A stretch of 64,000 bases of DNA from Vicia villosa (lineage: Eukaryota; Streptophyta; Magnoliopsida; Fabales; Fabaceae), in assembly GCF_029867415.1 (NCBI RefSeq), contig NC_081180.1:145638731-145702730 (forward strand). The letters are read 5' to 3'. This document shows, piece after piece, positions 62,034-64,000 of this stretch. Below the pieces are notes generated by a model. That model was given only the letters and a program-made list of their open reading frames with translations, ran no database searches and was not told the origin of the DNA. Numbering within the stretch: the stretch's first letter is position 1; the number at the start of each line of letters is the position of its first letter. Position numbers and translations under genes: made by a program.

Positions 62034-64000
62034 AATGTTCACTTGTATATTCAATATTTAATTCAATGCGAGACTCATACTAAGAAATTTTTGTTACGTT
62101 CATCATGTAGTTGACTGCAGCTCAGTAAATGTGTCTATTGTCCTATTGATGCAATATCATGAAAACAGCAAAATCCAAAAACCACAACATGATCACTATA
62201 TTCATCATCTTTGTCAATATAGAATAGAATGACAAAATTAATACTCCAACAAGGTGAGAGAGAGCACATGTATGCATGTATTATTGGTTTTAATTATTCA
62301 TGTAATAATGGAGTAGTAGTAGTAACAAATTGTGACGTCACATGAAATCTGTGCAGGTTGTTTTTGCTTGTTAAACAAGCTGTCAGTGTTCAGAATAATA
62401 ATTAACAAGTTATAGTTAATCAATGATAGGTTACACTACACAACACCATCAATTATTTTTGTCAAGTACACTCAACAGGAAAATGAAAATTAAGTTATAT
62501 GCTACTACTATGCTATGTTGCTATATACTACCAGTATATTACTTCATCACTCACTTCTTCTCATCATTTACTACACGTAGTAGTAGTAGTAGTAGTATTG
62601 TACGCAATGCAAAGCAGAAATTGTACGTATGTAAGTGTACAGAAATCATGTATCATATCATATTAGTACTACTTTCAAATATGTGGAGAGTGATATCATG
62701 GTTGGTGTAGGATTACTGCTCATCTTTGCCTCTTCCATGACTCATTATATATGTCCACGTGCATGCAAACAGTGCCTATTCTGTATACTTTCCTCCGTGC
62801 GTGCAGGTCTGTTCTTTCTATTTTGAGCTGCTGATCATAGTTTAGGAACTAAAAGGAGAAAATTCTCGTGAGAACATGTCAATGGTGTATGGTTTATCTG
62901 TGGTTATATGTTTTTACTACTCTATGGAGAAGCATGCATGCATGATAATTGTACAATATTTATAAGGTATTTGAATTTTTATATGTTAGTAATTGAGTCT
63001 CTTTATATCACTAACTGGCAAACTTGCATTTTAGTAAATGGTATGCTAATGGAAAAATGCTCGTTTCTTGTATCTTCTAATAATCTTGTTTGTGGAATGT
63101 AAAATGGCCTGAAATCAATCAAACACAAAGAAACTACCAAACGCACAAACACAAAGAAACAGTATATAAAAAAAATTAAGACTTTGAGCGAAACCAAATA
63201 TAATTGACACAAAAATGTGGTAATTAAAACAAAGATAAAAGAAGAAGAGAAGAAGATAAACATAAAAAAATTATGTGGTTACCTTAAATATCTACTTGAA
63301 CAACAACATATCCATTATGAGGAAAAATAAGATAGGCCTAATACAATCAGGTTCCCAAGGTGTCACAAATTCTGGCCTGATACTTCTTTCATTCTTTGTC
63401 TCTATTTATAATCGAATATATAATCGACATTTATAACAATTTATTATAAATACTTTTTAATCTGATTTTTATAGTTTATTCTCGAAGTGAAAAATATATA
63501 CGATTAAAGAGAACTAAATTATTATTTATTCCTAACATCAAAAAGAAACTGATGGCGTGGACGCATAACGGTTTTGTAAGAATATTTGCAACTTGAAATT
63601 GAATATTAATATGAGAAAGTTATATTTAGGTTATCATGTATTGTCCAACTTATAGTGATGTAGACTCTTTTTTAGAAAATACAAATTCAGTCAAAAGACC
63701 ACGAAGCTAAATTACTTATGAAATACTAGACAGTATACTTAAATTCAGTGAAGATGTAAAACTCTCGCTTACTTCTTATTTTTTATGAGACCAATAAAAA
63801 GTCAAGAAACTTACACTGACCAATGGTAGATCTTCGATTGTTAGGACACCTTGTCCAATCACCACTATAAACACTCAACTTAGAAGATATTCTTGGAAAA
63901 AAAAACCACTATGAGATACTCCTTTCTAGTAGCAAATTATATGATAAATTGTTGCCATGTGAGATGCCGATGATAATGTATGAATTGAATTACTTGTTGA
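62034..64000. other. Intergenic spacer, no gene recognised
   Basis: No coding exon, RNA gene or mobile-element terminus could be supported. A short (AGT)n run lies at 62578-62597 (TAGTAGTAGTAGTAGTAGT). Confidence 0.45.

Noticed and set aside
62423..62826. Overlapping small open frames near the right end
   Set aside because: They have no family motif and no conserved start or splice context. Likely chance.

Overview
This is nuclear DNA from a large-genome flowering plant, almost certainly a legume of the pea/vetch/lentil/grass-pea group (tribe Fabeae). The evidence is two genes of the vicilin-type sucrose-binding-protein (SBP) family with canonical plant introns, Ogre-type Ty3/gypsy LTRs of about 4 kb (typical of Fabeae genomes), abundant plant L1-type LINEs, and AT-rich spacers with long (TA)n runs. 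No species name can be read from the sequence.

Only two host genes are well supported, and they are a tandem pair on the + strand. SBP-like copy 1 (34774-36629, five exons, 489 residues) is intact: signal peptide, one CxxxC...CxxxC hairpin segment, an acidic/charged linker and two cupin domains. SBP-like copy 2 (50891-52858) has the same exon structure and promoter block but differs in two ways: its first exon contains an exact 144-bp in-frame duplication unit that doubles the Cys-hairpin segment, and a 2-bp loss in the last exon creates a stop at 52528-52530, truncating the second cupin.

Everything else is mobile-element sequence or spacer. 1-7950: 5' part of a minus-strand Ogre element (gag with a nonsense mutation, long leader, primer-binding site, 4.3-kb LTR) carrying a 336-bp TG...CA element. 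8019-13400: LINE fragments in opposite orientations, split by a 3.7-kb solo Ogre LTR with target-site duplication (TSD) ACATT. 14111-15921: decayed CACTA (En/Spm) transposase-like sequence. 17184-25218: full-length minus-strand LINE with a 15-bp TSD, split by a 2.4-kb solo LTR (TSD TTCAC). 25451-34396: full-length plus-strand LINE with an 18-bp TSD, split by a 3.1-kb composite insertion (TSD AGGAG). This LINE ends 378 bp before the start codon of SBP copy 1. 36870-43395: another LINE just downstream of SBP copy 1, containing a Mutator-like element with long inverted arms, a hAT element inside that, and a 294-bp hairpin MITE. 44190-49680: two more LINEs. 53140-54035: a hAT element with an internal minisatellite. 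54044-58334: LINE tail, a tandem array, a Ty1/copia remnant and a FAR1-like fragment. 58335-64000: AT-rich spacer with (TA)n tracts and one Tourist-like MITE.

The layout reads as a seed-protein gene duplication about 16 kb apart, pushed apart by nested transposon insertions. I found no multi-gene novel system. The most notable items are the duplicated Cys-hairpin in a frameshifted SBP copy, the short TG...CA element with opposed tRNA-like B boxes, the chimeric LTR insertion, and the long-armed Mutator-like element with a promoter-like core.
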